Origin: Bradyrhizobium sp. SSBR45G
Lineage (GTDB): Bacteria > Pseudomonadota > Alphaproteobacteria > Rhizobiales > Xanthobacteraceae
Direction: 5' to 3'
Assembly: GCF_030159255.1 (NCBI RefSeq)
Contig: NZ_BSCT01000013.1
Span: forward strand, 62,001 to 126,000
DNA: 64,000 nt
Below are positions 26,439-35,222 of the stretch, one piece after another. The notes below the pieces were generated by a model. That model saw only the letters and a program-made list of their open reading frames with translations, was not told the origin of the DNA and made no database searches. The translations under genes were made by a program, and so were the position numbers. Position 1 is the stretch's first letter. The number at the start of each line of letters is the position of its first letter.

Positions 26439-26579
26439 GCTCCGAAAGGTAAATTTCTCCTCAACGCGCCGTTCCGTCATTCCCTCGGGGATGGGAGCTC
26501 CACGCTGTTGCCGATTGCGCGGCCTTCACAGCCGGTGTCAATTCGCCGGACAATTGCGGCGGATCTTCGGGGGAGTGCC

Positions 26580-28175
26580 ATGCCGAACCAGTTTTCGAAT
26601 CGCCAGGACATCCGCAAGCCGGCGGTGACCAGCAAGGGCGGCATCGTCGCGGCACAGTCGCGGCGCGCGGCCGAGATCGGCGCCGAGGTGCTCGCGGCTG
26701 GCGGCGATTGCATCGATGCCGTCATCGCGACCGGCTTTGCGCTCGGCGTGCTCGAGCCGTGGATGAGCGGGCTCGGCGGCGGCGGCGCCATGGTGCTGTA
26801 CCGCGCCAAGGAAAACCGCGTCGAGGTGATCGACTACGGCATGCGCGCGCCGGACTCGCTTCGTCTCGAAGACTATCCGCTGGCGAATGACGGCACGGTC
26901 GCCCCCGACCTGTTCCCATGGGCGCGCGTCAAGAACGATCGCAATCTGCACGGCCCCGGCGCGATCGCGGTGCCCGGCGTCGTCGCCGGCATGGAGGCCG
27001 CGCACCGCCGCTACGCCCGGCTGCCATGGCAGGATCTCGTCACGCCCAGCGTGAAGCTCGCCGCCGAAGGACTGCTGGTCGACTGGTGGACCACCGTGAT
27101 GATCTCGAGCTGCGCCGCCGATCTGCGCCGCTATCCGGCGAGCACGGCCGCCTATCTGAAGGATGGCCTGCCGCCGAACCCGCAATGGGGCGCCAAGGCT
27201 GTCGTGCGGATGCCGCAGGAGCAGCTGAAGGCGACGCTGTCGCATCTGGCTCATGCCGGTGCGCGCGACTTCTATCAGGGCGACATCGCACGCTCCCTCA
27301 CGCGCGACATCCAGGCCGCCGGCGGCGCGCTCTCGGTCGAGGATCTCGCGGCATTCGAGGCCCATGTCCGGGAGGCGCTGGCCATTCCCTATCGCGGCGG
27401 CACCGTATTCGCGACGCCCGAGCTGACCGCCGGCCCAACGCTCGCACACGCCCTGCGGCTGATGCAGGCGAACATCACGGCCACGGGCAAGGCGCCTGAC
27501 GCCGGCGCCTTCATCGCCTATGCGGAGGCGCTGCAATCGGCCTATCGCGAGCGGCTCAACGACATGGGCGATGCCGCGGGCAAGCGCGCCCTGGGCGCCG
27601 AATATCTCGCGCCGGCCTGCACCACGCACTATTCGGTGGTCGACCGCGACGGCAACATGGCCGCGGTCACGCAGACCCTGCTGTCGGGCTTCGGCTCGAA
27701 GTTCCAGGCGCCGCAGAGCGGCATCATGATGAACAACGGCATCATGTGGTTCGACCCGACGCCCGGCTCGACCAACTCGCTCGCGCCCGGCAAGCGCTGC
27801 CTCACCAACTACACGCCGGTGCTGGCACAGGCCGCCGATGGCAAGCGCCTCGCGCTCGGCGCCTCAGGCGGCCGCCGCATCCTGCCCGCCGTGGCGCAGA
27901 TGCTGTCCTTCGTGATGGACTACGGCATGGACCTCGATGCCGCGATCCACCAGCCCCGCATCGACGCCAGCGAAGGCGAGGTGGTTGGGGCTGATACGCG
28001 GCTGCCGGCAGAGGTGATGAACGCCCTCACCGCGAAGTTCGAGACCGTGCCCGCTTCGGTCCAGACCATGCCGATGAAATTCGCCTGCCCCAGCATCGTG
28101 CTGCGCGACGGCGACATGAACAGCGGCGCGACGGAGATCTTCCATGCGTGGGGAGATGCCGTGGCGGAGGGGTGA
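26580..28175 (+). CDS. Gamma-glutamyltransferase family (Ntn) hydrolase
   Basis: The 531-residue proenzyme has the family opening (GGIVAAQSRRAAEIGAEVL, then GGDCIDAVIA) and the ENPLR-like GLGGGGAMVLY region. The autocleavage site is before Thr348 (CTTHYSVVDRDGNMAAVTQT), the N-terminal nucleophile of the small subunit. The family cleaves gamma-glutamyl amides such as glutathione, or related acyl amides. The ATG at 26580 follows GGGGGAG; the longer frame from 26508 adds 24 poorly protein-like residues. No clear signal peptide is visible, so it may act in the cytoplasm, unlike the periplasmic E. coli enzyme. It ends the nitrogen-scavenging run. Confidence 0.87.
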   Translation: MPNQFSNRQDIRKPAVTSKGGIVAAQSRRAAEIGAEVLAAGGDCIDAVIATGFALGVLEPWMSGLGGGGAMVLYRAKENRVEVIDYGMRAPDSLRLEDYPLANDGTVAPDLFPWARVKNDRNLHGPGAIAVPGVVAGMEAAHRRYARLPWQDLVTPSVKLAAEGLLVDWWTTVMISSCAADLRRYPASTAAYLKDGLPPNPQWGAKAVVRMPQEQLKATLSHLAHAGARDFYQGDIARSLTRDIQAAGGALSVEDLAAFEAHVREALAIPYRGGTVFATPELTAGPTLAHALRLMQANITATGKAPDAGAFIAYAEALQSAYRERLNDMGDAAGKRALGAEYLAPACTTHYSVVDRDGNMAAVTQTLLSGFGSKFQAPQSGIMMNNGIMWFDPTPGSTNSLAPGKRCLTNYTPVLAQAADGKRLALGASGGRRILPAVAQMLSFVMDYGMDLDAAIHQPRIDASEGEVVGADTRLPAEVMNALTAKFETVPASVQTMPMKFACPSIVLRDGDMNSGATEIFHAWGDAVAEG

Positions 28176-28216
28176 TGCGGCCGTAGTTGGATTCGGGCTA
28201 TCACCGTACTGACGGT

Positions 28217-28478
28217 GAGCTCCCCTCCCCCTTGCGGGGAGGGGTCGGGGGTGGGGGTCCACGAGTCCCGCTGGATATGAGGAGCGTTGAAGCTCAGCAA
28301 CGACCATCGTCATCGCCCACGCTTGGCGTCCTTCCGACATACCGTTACGAGCGAATATCCTGATCGGCGCTTCCAATATCCCTCGCATCCGGAGAGATAT
28401 CAACAGCGCACTCAATTGAGTTCAGCGCCCGGAGACCCCCACCCCCGACCCCTCCCCGCAAGGGGGAGGGGAGATGAG
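28217..28478. repeat. Inverted pair of CCCCTCCCCCTTG repeats
   Basis: 28220-28261 and 28434-28472 are near-identical 40-bp sequences in opposite orientation, each containing CCCCTCCCC and its complement with a short TTGCGG-type loop. They enclose about 170 bp in which no gene is seen. They separate gamma-glutamyltransferase from the convergent kynurenine operon and could terminate both. Confidence 0.7.
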
Positions 28479-28560
28479 ATCGTGGCGCTGTCACCGCAGA
28501 ACGCATGCACCGAACGAAGCGTTGCGCGGCCACGTTTCGATCTCCAGCAGACGGAGCGCC

Positions 28561-29385
28561 CTACCCCACCAGCGCCTGCACCAACCCGCTCTCCGGATCC
28601 CCCAGCTCGTCGATGACGTCGAAATGGTGCCGGTCGGGCGCCTCGACATAGGCGGTGGACGCACCGAGGCCGGTCCAGATGTTGGCGAGCAGCTGGGCCT
28701 GGCGGCGGAATTCGTTGCGCTCGGCGCCGCCGACCCAGGCGGTGAGCTTGGCGCCGTCGACTGGCACGAGCAACGCCGGGCTCTCGCGCAGCGCCGTCGC
28801 GTCGTCGATGTGGAGCGTGTCGTTCATCGCCGTCCGCTGCAGCGGGCGCAGATCATGCAGGCCGGAAATCGAGACCACGCTGGCAATGCGTGCCTGCCGT
28901 TCGGATGACAGCGGCGCACTGCGGCAGATCATGCGGCTGACGAGATGGCCGCCAGCGGAATGGCCGGTCAGCGCCACCGGTCCGGCGACCTCGTCCATCG
29001 CGCGGGCAATCGCCTGCGCGACATCGGCCGAAATGTCGGCAAGCCCGACCTCGGGGCACAGCCGGTAGGACGGCATCGCCACGGCATGGCCGCGCGCGAT
29101 CGGGCCTGTTGCAAGGTGCGACCAGTAGCTCTTGTCGAGCCGCATCCAGTAGCCGCCATGCACGAACACGACGAGGCCCTTCGGCGTCCCCTCGGGCAGG
29201 AACAGATCGAGGCGCTGCCGCTCATGCGCGCCATAGGCGATGTCGAGCTTCGCGCGGCCCTGCCCCGTCAGCTCAGCGCGATACGCTTCCGCCGGCCCGA
29301 CCCACAGGCCCGGCCAGCGCTCGCCGCCGGCAATGTTCGGGCCGTTAGCATAGGCGTTATCCCAGTCCTTGACGGCGTAGAGCAT
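28561..29385 (-). CDS. Alpha/beta hydrolase, probable kynurenine formamidase
   Basis: The 274-residue hydrolase has the oxyanion motif HGGYW at residues 76-80, the nucleophile elbow GHSAGGH with Ser143, and a C-terminal His in DRHHFDVIDEL. HGGxW plus GHSAG is the signature of the AFMID-type arylformamidases, which hydrolyse N-formylkynurenine to kynurenine. The operon partners are kynureninase and tryptophan 2,3-dioxygenase, so this protein supplies the missing middle step. The classical metal-dependent KynB is not present here. The ATG at 29385 is preceded by CAGGAG; the long in-frame extension to 29763 is a shadow of the dioxygenase gene. Confidence 0.85.
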   Translation of the reverse strand: MLYAVKDWDNAYANGPNIAGGERWPGLWVGPAEAYRAELTGQGRAKLDIAYGAHERQRLDLFLPEGTPKGLVVFVHGGYWMRLDKSYWSHLATGPIARGHAVAMPSYRLCPEVGLADISADVAQAIARAMDEVAGPVALTGHSAGGHLVSRMICRSAPLSSERQARIASVVSISGLHDLRPLQRTAMNDTLHIDDATALRESPALLVPVDGAKLTAWVGGAERNEFRRQAQLLANIWTGLGASTAYVEAPDRHHFDVIDELGDPESGLVQALVG

Positions 29386-29419
29386 GACAATCTCCTGTTC
29401 GAATGAGCGCGCGACGGCT

Positions 29420-30259
29420 CTATAGCCCGGTGCGCAGCTTCCAGAGTTCGGGGAACAGCACGATCTCCAGCATGCGGCGCAGATAGTTGACGCCTGACGT
29501 GCCGCCGGTACCGGTCTTGAAGCCGATGATGCGCTCGACCGTGGTGACGTGGTTGAAGCGCCAGCGGCGGAAGTAGTCCTCGAGATCGACCAGCTTCTCG
29601 GCGAGCTCATACAACTCCCAATGCCGCTGCGGATCGCGGTAGACGCTGGTCCAGGCCGCAATGACCTCGGCGCTCTCGCTGCGCGAGCCGCGCCAGTCGG
29701 TGCGCTGCCCGTCGGCGCCGATGAAGAAGCCGCGCCGGGCCAGGAGCCGCAGCGCTTCGTCATACAGGCTGGGCTTCGCCAGGATCGCTTCCAGCTCGGC
29801 CGTCAGCTCGGGGTGATGCGCATGCGGGCGCAGCATCGCGAGGTTGCGGTTGCCGAGCAGGAATTCGATCGAGCGATACTGGAAAGACTGGAAGCCGGAG
29901 GATTCGCCGAGCTTGTCGCGGAACAGCGTGTACTCGCTGGGCGTCATCGTGCGCAGCACGTCCCAGGCGCCGTTGAGCTGCTCGAAGATGCGCGACACCC
30001 GCGCCAGCATCTTGAACGCCGGCTGCACATTGTCGCTGGCGATCGCCGCCAACGCGGCCTTGATCTCGTGGATCGCGAGCTTCATCCACAGCTCCGACGT
30101 CTGGTGCTGGATGATGAACAGCAGCTCGTCATGCGCCGCCGACAGCGGCGCTTGCGCATCGAGCAGCCGGTCGAGCTTCAGATAGTCGCCGTAGGACATG
30201 CGCTCGCGGAAATTCATCTGCGCGCCGTCGGCGGCAGGATCGTAGGGCGCGCCGCTCAT
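29420..30259 (-). CDS. kynA: Tryptophan 2,3-dioxygenase
   Basis: The 279-residue haem enzyme opens tryptophan to N-formylkynurenine. Recognisable blocks are MSYGDYLKLDRLLDAQ, LLFIIQHQTSELWMKL, SSGFQSFQYRSIEFLLGN and the C-terminal RWRFNHVTTVERIIGFKTG, which contains the haem-ligand His, followed by GTGGTSGVNYL. Length and motifs match bacterial KynA. The ATG at 30259 (MSGAPYDP) overlaps the kynureninase stop by four bases. Confidence 0.95.
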   Translation of the reverse strand: MSGAPYDPAADGAQMNFRERMSYGDYLKLDRLLDAQAPLSAAHDELLFIIQHQTSELWMKLAIHEIKAALAAIASDNVQPAFKMLARVSRIFEQLNGAWDVLRTMTPSEYTLFRDKLGESSGFQSFQYRSIEFLLGNRNLAMLRPHAHHPELTAELEAILAKPSLYDEALRLLARRGFFIGADGQRTDWRGSRSESAEVIAAWTSVYRDPQRHWELYELAEKLVDLEDYFRRWRFNHVTTVERIIGFKTGTGGTSGVNYLRRMLEIVLFPELWKLRTGL

Positions 30260-31449
30260 GTCACGAGCTCCTTCTGGCGATATTCGGGCTTGTCCCACAG
30301 CTTCTCGACGAGGACCTTTTCAAGAATGTCGACCGCAGCACGTACCTCGGCCTCGCCGATGTACAGCGGCGTGAAGCCGAAGCGCAGCGCATCCGGCGCA
30401 CGGAAATCGCCGATGACGCCGCGCGCGATCAGCGCGCGCATGATCGCATAGCCGTCCGCGTGGCGGAACGACACCTGGCTGCCGCGCCGCGACGACTCGC
30501 GCGGCGAGGCCAAGGTCAGCGACGGGCAGCGTTGCTCGACCTCGGCGATGAACAGCTCGGACAGCGCGACCGAGGCCTTGCGGACATCCTGCATCGACAC
30601 GCCGTCCCAGGCGTCGAGCGCCGCATCGAGGGCGGCGAGCGCGATGATCGGCGGCGTGCCGATGCGCATGCGTTCGATGCCGCCGCCGGGACGATAATCC
30701 AGATCGAAGGCGAACGGCGCCTCGTGGCCCATCCAGCCCGACAGCGCCGGCGGCGCGACATCGGCATGGCGGGGCGCGACATAGATGAAGGCCGGCGCGC
30801 CGGGCCCGCCATTGAGATATTTGTAGGTGCAGCCGACGGCGAAATCGGCGTCGCACCCTGCGAGATCGACCGGCACCGCGCCGGCGGAATGCGCGAGGTC
30901 CCACACCGTGAGCGCGCCGGCGGCATGCGCCTTCTTCGTCAGCGCGGCCATGTCATGCATGCGGCCGGTGCGGTAGTCCACCTCGGTCAGCATCAGCACC
31001 GCGACGCTGTCGTCGATCGCCGCCTCGACCTGCTCGGGCTCGACCACCTTCAAGGCTGCGCGATCGCCGAGCATGCGGACCAGGCCCTGCGCCATGTAGA
31101 GATCGGACGGGAAGTTGCCGCTGTCGGACAGGATCACGCGGCGGCTCGGATTGAGCGACAGCGCCGCGGCGAGCGCCTGATACACCTTGATCGAGAGCGT
31201 ATCGCCCATGACCACCGTGCCGGGCGCAGCGCCAATCAGCCGCGCGACGCGATCGCCGACGCGGCGCGGCTGCACCATCCAGCCGGCGCTGTTCCAGCCG
31301 CGGATCAGTTCGCCGCCCCACTCCGCCTCGATCATGCGGCTGACGCGCGCGGACACGGCTGACGACAGCGCACCGAGCGAGTTGCCGTCGAGATAGATCA
31401 CGCCTTCGGGGATCGTGAAGAGCGATCGGGTCCTGGAAAAATCGGTCAT
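30256..31449 (-). CDS. kynU: Kynureninase
   Basis: The 397-residue PLP enzyme cleaves kynurenine to anthranilate and alanine. It carries IYLDGNSLGALS near its start, the PLP pocket WDLAHSAGAVPVDL and the PLP-Lys signature CTYKYLNGGPGAPAF. The ATG at 31449 (MTDFSRTRS) has a GCAGGAGC ribosome site; the upstream in-frame extension to 31929 is non-coding. It is the first gene of the order kynU, kynA, formamidase, all tightly coupled, so the set converts tryptophan to anthranilate. No regulator gene is adjacent. Confidence 0.95.
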   Translation of the reverse strand: MTDFSRTRSLFTIPEGVIYLDGNSLGALSSAVSARVSRMIEAEWGGELIRGWNSAGWMVQPRRVGDRVARLIGAAPGTVVMGDTLSIKVYQALAAALSLNPSRRVILSDSGNFPSDLYMAQGLVRMLGDRAALKVVEPEQVEAAIDDSVAVLMLTEVDYRTGRMHDMAALTKKAHAAGALTVWDLAHSAGAVPVDLAGCDADFAVGCTYKYLNGGPGAPAFIYVAPRHADVAPPALSGWMGHEAPFAFDLDYRPGGGIERMRIGTPPIIALAALDAALDAWDGVSMQDVRKASVALSELFIAEVEQRCPSLTLASPRESSRRGSQVSFRHADGYAIMRALIARGVIGDFRAPDALRFGFTPLYIGEAEVRAAVDILEKVLVEKLWDKPEYRQKELVT

Positions 31450-31695
31450 GCTGCTCCTGCTTCCGTCGCGGCCCTGCATGCACGATTCGCGCCGCATCCT
31501 GCCAGTGAACCTTGGCTGCGCCGCGGCCCGCACCGCGCCGGATGCATGGCTCCTCCTCGCACGTGTCCGTGACTCCTCGACACATTCCGGACGGGCGATC
31601 GCCGCCAGCCCGCGACATTGCCGCGCCACGGAGGGCTTGTCACGCGCGCGCCACGGCGCATGATACGGCGTCGCGATCCACCTGGAGAACCCGAC

Positions 31696-32103
31696 ATGCG
31701 CTTCCTGCTGCCGCTCGCCTTGCTGATGGCGCTGCTGACCCAGCCCGCCGGCGCGGCCGACGATGCCGGCGCCGCACAGAGCGTCATTCGTGCCCAGGAG
31801 CAGGCGTTCGCCCGCGACGATGGTGCAGCCGCCTATGCCCAGGCGGCCCCCGAGATTCAGGCGATGTTTCCCAGCGCCGACATCTTCATGACGATGGTCA
31901 AGAGCGGCTACCCGCCGGTCTACCGTCACCGCAGCTTCGAATTCGGTCCGTCACAGGTCGAGAATGGCACCATCGCGCAGCGTGTCCAGATCATCGATGC
32001 CGAGGGCGAGGCCTGGGAGGCGCTCTACACGCTGCAGACGCAGCCCGACGGCAGCCTCAAGATCACCGGCTGCTCGCTGCTGAAGGCCGGCCAGGCGGTT
32101 TGA
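31696..32103 (+). CDS. Exported DUF4864-type protein
   Basis: The 135-residue protein has a signal peptide (MRFLLPLALLMALLTQPAGA-AD). The mature domain resembles DUF4864: QSVIRAQEQAFARDDGAAAYAQAAPEIQAMFP, then a beta-rich half ending LKITGCSLLKAGQAV. This NTF2-like family has no known function. The ATG at 31696 is preceded by CTGGAGAA. It is divergent from the kynurenine operon and convergent with the TAXI protein gene. Confidence 0.78.
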   Translation: MRFLLPLALLMALLTQPAGAADDAGAAQSVIRAQEQAFARDDGAAAYAQAAPEIQAMFPSADIFMTMVKSGYPPVYRHRSFEFGPSQVENGTIAQRVQIIDAEGEAWEALYTLQTQPDGSLKITGCSLLKAGQAV

Positions 32104-32115
32104 GCACGTGCGCAT

Positions 32116-33453
32116 TCAGCGCGTCGGCGCCGGCGGCCCGCCGTGCTGCTGGCGCCATTGCAGGAACTGGCGGAACAGCGCGCTCCGCTCGGTCGGATCG
32201 TTGGACAGCTGCCCGCCGCTCTGGCGTACGAAGCTCTCGAACTGCGCCTGCTGCACGTCGGCGACTTGCGGCCGCGGCACGTCGGCGACCTGCGGCCTCG
32301 GCGTCATGTTGCGCGCGAGCAGCCAGTCGTCCGCGGCCTTGAAGCGCTTCCAGCCCGGAATGTTGGCGACGATGCTGGACTCCTTCCATTTCGGATGCCG
32401 CGGCGGCTTCATGAACTCGTCGTAGTTGGCAAAGAACGCCTCGACGAAGCGCGCCACCTTGCGATAGCGCTCGGTATTCTCCGGCCAGTTGTAGCTGACC
32501 AGCAGCATGCCGATCGCCACCGTCTCGATCGTCTCGCCGGGATTGAGCAGGTTGGGATATTCCTCCGACGCCAGCGTGGTCGGGAGATAGAGGTCCTGCA
32601 GCCGGCGGTCATAGGGGATCGTCACCAGATGCAGGGCGCGGTTCTCGTTGCGGATGTTGCGGGCGAGCTGGAACACCTTGCCGGTCGAGACGATGTAGGC
32701 GTCGGCCTCGCCGTCGATCAGCTTCTGGATCGATTTCGCATCATCCGTCGCATAGTCGAACGACGCGGTCATGCCGAGCCGGTTGAAGATCACGCGCGCG
32801 GAATAGAAGCCGACATCGGTCGGCGCGATCACGCGCTTGCCGTTGAGGTCGAAGATCGAGCGGATCGAGGACCGCGCGATGACGTGGATCTCGTTGTGAT
32901 AGAGCCGCGCGATGTAGCGCAGCTGCGAGGTGATGTCCGGGATGCCGTATTGCAGGCGGTAGAATTCGGGCACGTCGGCGGCGACCGCGCCCATGTCGAT
33001 GCTCTTCAGGAACAGGATGTCCGAGACGTTGCGCACCGGGCCCTTGCCGAGCACCGGCAACACGCGGACGTTGGTCTGGTCGTCCAGCACGCGCGCCATG
33101 TCCGAGCCGAACACCGAGGTCGCGCCGCCCGCGGGCGCCGTGATGATCGTGACGGTGCCGTCGTTGACGTCGTTCGGGTTCGGCAGCCGCCACACGTCAG
33201 GCCCGCTGCCGGGCGCCGGCGACAGCGACGCCGGCAGACCGGCAGGCCGCGGCGGCGCAGGAGGGATGGCGGCGGCGGTGGGCTTGGCCGGCGCCGGGGC
33301 CACCGGAACGATCAGGGAGCGGGTCGCCGCCGGACGTTGCGGCGGTGGGGTCTGCGGTTGTGGCCAGATCTGGGCTGCCGCATGGCTCGTCAGGAGCCCG
33401 ATTGCGAGCGCCGCGAACGCCAATCGCGAAGCAGCATGTGAAACGATCGACAT
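32116..33453 (-). CDS. TAXI-family TRAP-type solute-binding protein, orphan
   Basis: The 445-residue protein has a signal peptide ending near SHAAA-QI, a long Pro/Ala-rich spacer (about residues 30-85), then a TAXI-type periplasmic binding domain (VTIITAPAGGATSVFGSDMA, SIFDLNGKRVIAPTDVG, GEADAYIVSTGKVFQLARN). TAXI proteins normally deliver ligands to fused TRAP membrane subunits, but none is encoded nearby. A C-terminal extension contains the octapeptide PRPQVADV in tandem. A clear paralogue is at 53147-54304, sharing YPNLL-PGETIET and the PPxHPKW segment. The ATG at 33453 starts the signal peptide. Confidence 0.82.
   Translation of the reverse strand: MSIVSHAASRLAFAALAIGLLTSHAAAQIWPQPQTPPPQRPAATRSLIVPVAPAPAKPTAAAIPPAPPRPAGLPASLSPAPGSGPDVWRLPNPNDVNDGTVTIITAPAGGATSVFGSDMARVLDDQTNVRVLPVLGKGPVRNVSDILFLKSIDMGAVAADVPEFYRLQYGIPDITSQLRYIARLYHNEIHVIARSSIRSIFDLNGKRVIAPTDVGFYSARVIFNRLGMTASFDYATDDAKSIQKLIDGEADAYIVSTGKVFQLARNIRNENRALHLVTIPYDRRLQDLYLPTTLASEEYPNLLNPGETIETVAIGMLLVSYNWPENTERYRKVARFVEAFFANYDEFMKPPRHPKWKESSIVANIPGWKRFKAADDWLLARNMTPRPQVADVPRPQVADVQQAQFESFVRQSGGQLSNDPTERSALFRQFLQWRQQHGGPPAPTR
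32253..32300. repeat. 24-bp in-frame tandem duplication in TAXI gene
   Basis: Two 24-bp units (32253-32276 and 32277-32300) differ at only two positions. They encode two copies of an eight-residue PRPQVADV-type unit in the C-terminal tail of the TAXI protein. Confidence 0.85.
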
Positions 33454-33764
33454 AGCGCAACGGCCTCCTGCACCATCGCGATGCCGCCGCAACGATCCCG
33501 ACCATCCGGAGCTTTCACCTCGCCGCTTTGTGTCAGCCAGCGACGGGCGACCGCGGCCTCGGCTGAGACCTCGCGACAATCCACCTCGCGATGCGAAACG
33601 CGAGGTCCCAATGGCCCCCGGGCTCCGATCGAGATCATAGTTGCGTGATTTGATTCGATCGTTTTGCGGCGCCGACCGGGATTTTGTATGACGGCGTGCA
33701 TATGACTCTCAGAAGGGAGTCTGACTGTGGCCGCCGCACAACACTCTTGGGTCTATCCTTGCGG
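33454..33764. other. Intergenic region, no gene seen
   Basis: About 310 bp between the start of the TAXI gene and the stop of the MFS gene. It should hold the TAXI promoter; 33630-33700 is locally AT-richer. No repeat or ORF with a ribosome site was recognised. Confidence 0.4.
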
Positions 33765-35066
33765 TCAGGCCGCCAGCCTGTGTTGCCGCCGCGCCAGGAT
33801 CAGCAGCGTCACCACGATCGCCAGATTGAGTCCGTTCCAGGCGATGCCATTGGCGAAGGCGGCGGAATAGGATCCTGTGGCGTCGAAGATCACCCCCGAC
33901 ACCCAGCCGCCGAACGACATGCCGAACACCGAGGCAAAGATGATGATGCCGACGCGGGTGGCCGCCTCGCGCGCCGGCATCGCCTCGCGCACGATGATGG
34001 CGTAGCTCGGCACGATGCCGCCCTGGAACAGGCCGAACATGCCGGAGATCAGATAGAGCGACGTCAGCCCGTCGAAGAACAGGTAGAACAGCAGCGCAAA
34101 GCCCTGCGCCAGCGAACCGATCAAGAGCGTGCGCATGCCGCCGACGCGGTCGGCGAGGAAGCCCGAGCCGATCCGGCTGACGATGCCGAGCGCCATCATC
34201 AGCGACAACATCTGGGCACCGACGGCGACGCCATAACCGAGATCGCCGCAATAGGCGACGATATGCACCTGCGGCATCGCCATCGCCACGCAGCAGGCGA
34301 TGGCGGCGACGCTGAGCAGCACGGTCAGCGCATTGGTGGAGATCGGCACGCTCAGCTGCGGCGGCGCGGCCTGGCTATGGTCATGCGCGCCGGAACCGCC
34401 CATGCGGGCACGCAACACCAGTAGCAGCACGCTCATCGTCACCGCACAGAAGATGCCGAGCGCGACATGGGTGGCACGCCAGCCGATCTGCTGCACGCCG
34501 AAATTCACCAGCGGCGGCCACACCGTGCCGGCCACGTAATTGCCGGACGCCACGATGGTGACCGCAAGCCCGCGATAACGCTCGAACCAGTGCGAAGCCT
34601 CCGCCATCAGCGGCGCAAACGTCACGGACGAGCCGAGCCCGATCAGGAAATACACCGCCTGGAACTGCCACAACGTCACCGAGGCGCCGGCGAGCAGATA
34701 GGCGCACGCCGTGCAGGCGATGCTCAGCGCCATCGCGGTGACGATGCCGAACCGGTCGGTGATGCGGCCGACGATGACGCCGCCGAGGCCGAAGCCGAAC
34801 ATCGTCAGTGTGTAGGCCAGCGAGACCGCGCCGCGGCTCGCGGCAAACTCGGCCTGCACCGTCGGCAGCACGACGACGACGGTCCACATCCCGGCGCCGC
34901 CGATGGACCCGATGACGAGCGCGAGCACCAGCCGCGCCCAGGCTTGGCGCGAGTCCGGAACGAAGTGAGGCGCTTCCTCGAATCTTGTGTTGGGTCCGTG
35001 CACGATGGCAGCAACTTCGTTGCCGCATCCCATCCGGTCAAGCCACATTGCTGCAGCATTGGCCAT
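33765..35066 (-). CDS. MFS transporter, monocarboxylate/oxalate-type
   Basis: The protein of about 433 residues has twelve hydrophobic segments. The MFS loop 2-3 motif appears as GGVIVGRITDRFGIVTAMAL, with its second copy IGSGFLADRVGGMRTLLIG in the C-terminal half. By eye it fits the group of oxalate/formate- and monocarboxylate-type antiporters. The start is uncertain: an ATG at 35066 is chosen, but no ribosome site is convincing and helix 1 begins only some 45 residues later. It is divergent from the copper cluster and shows no functional link to it. Confidence 0.8.
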   Translation of the reverse strand: MANAAAMWLDRMGCGNEVAAIVHGPNTRFEEAPHFVPDSRQAWARLVLALVIGSIGGAGMWTVVVVLPTVQAEFAASRGAVSLAYTLTMFGFGLGGVIVGRITDRFGIVTAMALSIACTACAYLLAGASVTLWQFQAVYFLIGLGSSVTFAPLMAEASHWFERYRGLAVTIVASGNYVAGTVWPPLVNFGVQQIGWRATHVALGIFCAVTMSVLLLVLRARMGGSGAHDHSQAAPPQLSVPISTNALTVLLSVAAIACCVAMAMPQVHIVAYCGDLGYGVAVGAQMLSLMMALGIVSRIGSGFLADRVGGMRTLLIGSLAQGFALLFYLFFDGLTSLYLISGMFGLFQGGIVPSYAIIVREAMPAREAATRVGIIIFASVFGMSFGGWVSGVIFDATGSYSAAFANGIAWNGLNLAIVVTLLILARRQHRLAA

Positions 35067-35139
35067 GCAGAAGCAGCGCAACAGAGGGATTCGTGACAAA
35101 TGCAGGCATGGCGAGACGGCAGCTGCTGCTCAGCCCTCT

Positions 35140-35168
35140 TTGCGGCGCAGCGCCTCCTGGGCTAGACT
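35140..35168 (+). promoter_or_regulatory. Candidate sigma-70 promoter of copper cluster
   Basis: TTGCGG at 35140-35145 and TAGACT at 35163-35168 are separated by 17 bp, 55 bp before the start of the His-rich protein. The match is moderate. No CueR-type dyad was seen. Confidence 0.35.
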
Positions 35169-35222
35169 GCTCACCGAAACGGAGCGATTTGCGCGCGGAT
35201 GTCACTGGGACTGACACGGAGA

